Positions 43,005 to 43,016 of a DNA stretch of 43,016 nt are shown piece after piece (the first letter of the stretch is position 1; every line of letters starts with the position of its first letter). The notes under the pieces were generated by a model. The model was not told the origin of the DNA and did not search any database. It worked only from the letters and a program-made list of their open reading frames with translations. The stretch is taken from positions 24,755-67,770 of the forward strand of contig CAJTUA010000023.1 in assembly GCA_910579615.1 (NCBI GenBank), written 5' to 3'. This DNA comes from an uncultured Lachnospiraceae bacterium. Its GTDB lineage: Bacteria > Bacillota > Clostridia > Lachnospirales > Lachnospiraceae. Made by a program: the position numbers and the translations under genes.

Positions 43005-43016
43005 ATGTTACCTTGT
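43005..43016 (+). CDS. Start of a divergent gene cut by the window edge
   Basis: GGAGG at 42991-42995 is 9 nt before an ATG at 43005, after which only MLPC is visible. Likely a real start from spacing; the product cannot be told. If the upstream inverted repeat is an operator, this gene may encode a regulator. Confidence 0.45.

Noticed and set aside
1..43016. CRISPR arrays, tRNA or rRNA genes
   Set aside because: No regularly spaced repeats and no tRNA or rRNA sequence were seen in any intergenic region.

Overview
The window looks like a chromosomal segment of a Gram-positive Clostridia bacterium, most likely Lachnospiraceae. The reasons are strong AGGAGG-type ribosome binding sites, a DnaD plus DnaI-type helicase-loader operon, the long (~396 aa) form of PRPP synthetase, an ECF sigma/anti-sigma pair and an LPXTG wall-anchored peptide. 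Base composition is near 50% GC in most genes. It is visibly more AT-rich in a few genes that look inserted (AAA/DUF4276 pair, APH-like kinase, subtilase/LRR genes).

Region 1 (1-7.1 kb, plus strand) is housekeeping: murC, an AT-rich intergenic region with tandem DnaA boxes, a DnaD-domain protein, a DnaC/DnaI-type ATPase, prs with a structured leader and a complex 3' hairpin, then an ECF sigma factor and its zinc-finger anti-sigma factor.

Region 2 (7.2-9.0 kb, minus strand) has three small genes: a helical repeat-like protein of unknown function, an orphan L-rhamnose mutarotase and an 81-residue LPXTG protein.

Region 3 (9.1-42.8 kb, almost entirely minus strand) is one large accessory locus. 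In transcription order it holds: a beta-rich unknown protein, a MoxR-type AAA+ ATPase, a transglutaminase-like protein, a DUF5682 protein, an Imm5-like/zinc-ribbon/L7L12-like fusion, an APH-like kinase, a VWA (MIDAS) protein and a double-SWIM zinc-finger protein. Then come an AAA/DUF4276 pair, four giant (about 1200-1280 aa) DUF4132 paralogues and one stand-alone DUF4132 C-terminal protein. A decayed subtilase and a secreted leucine-rich-repeat protein are lodged between two of the DUF4132 genes. A small plus-strand DUF2500 gene separates two others.

My reading is that MoxR (ATP-driven remodeller) and VWA (metal-dependent adaptor) form the engine. SWIM, DUF5682, transglutaminase and Imm5-like proteins would be core accessories. 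The multiplied DUF4132 proteins, with conserved C-termini and more divergent N-termini, would be the variable and possibly target-facing component. The MoxR/VWA/SWIM/DUF5682/DUF4132 combination is, as far as I know, conserved across genomes but without an established function; a conflict/defence or stress-protein-remodelling role is inference. At the right edge a divergent plus-strand gene begins at 43005.
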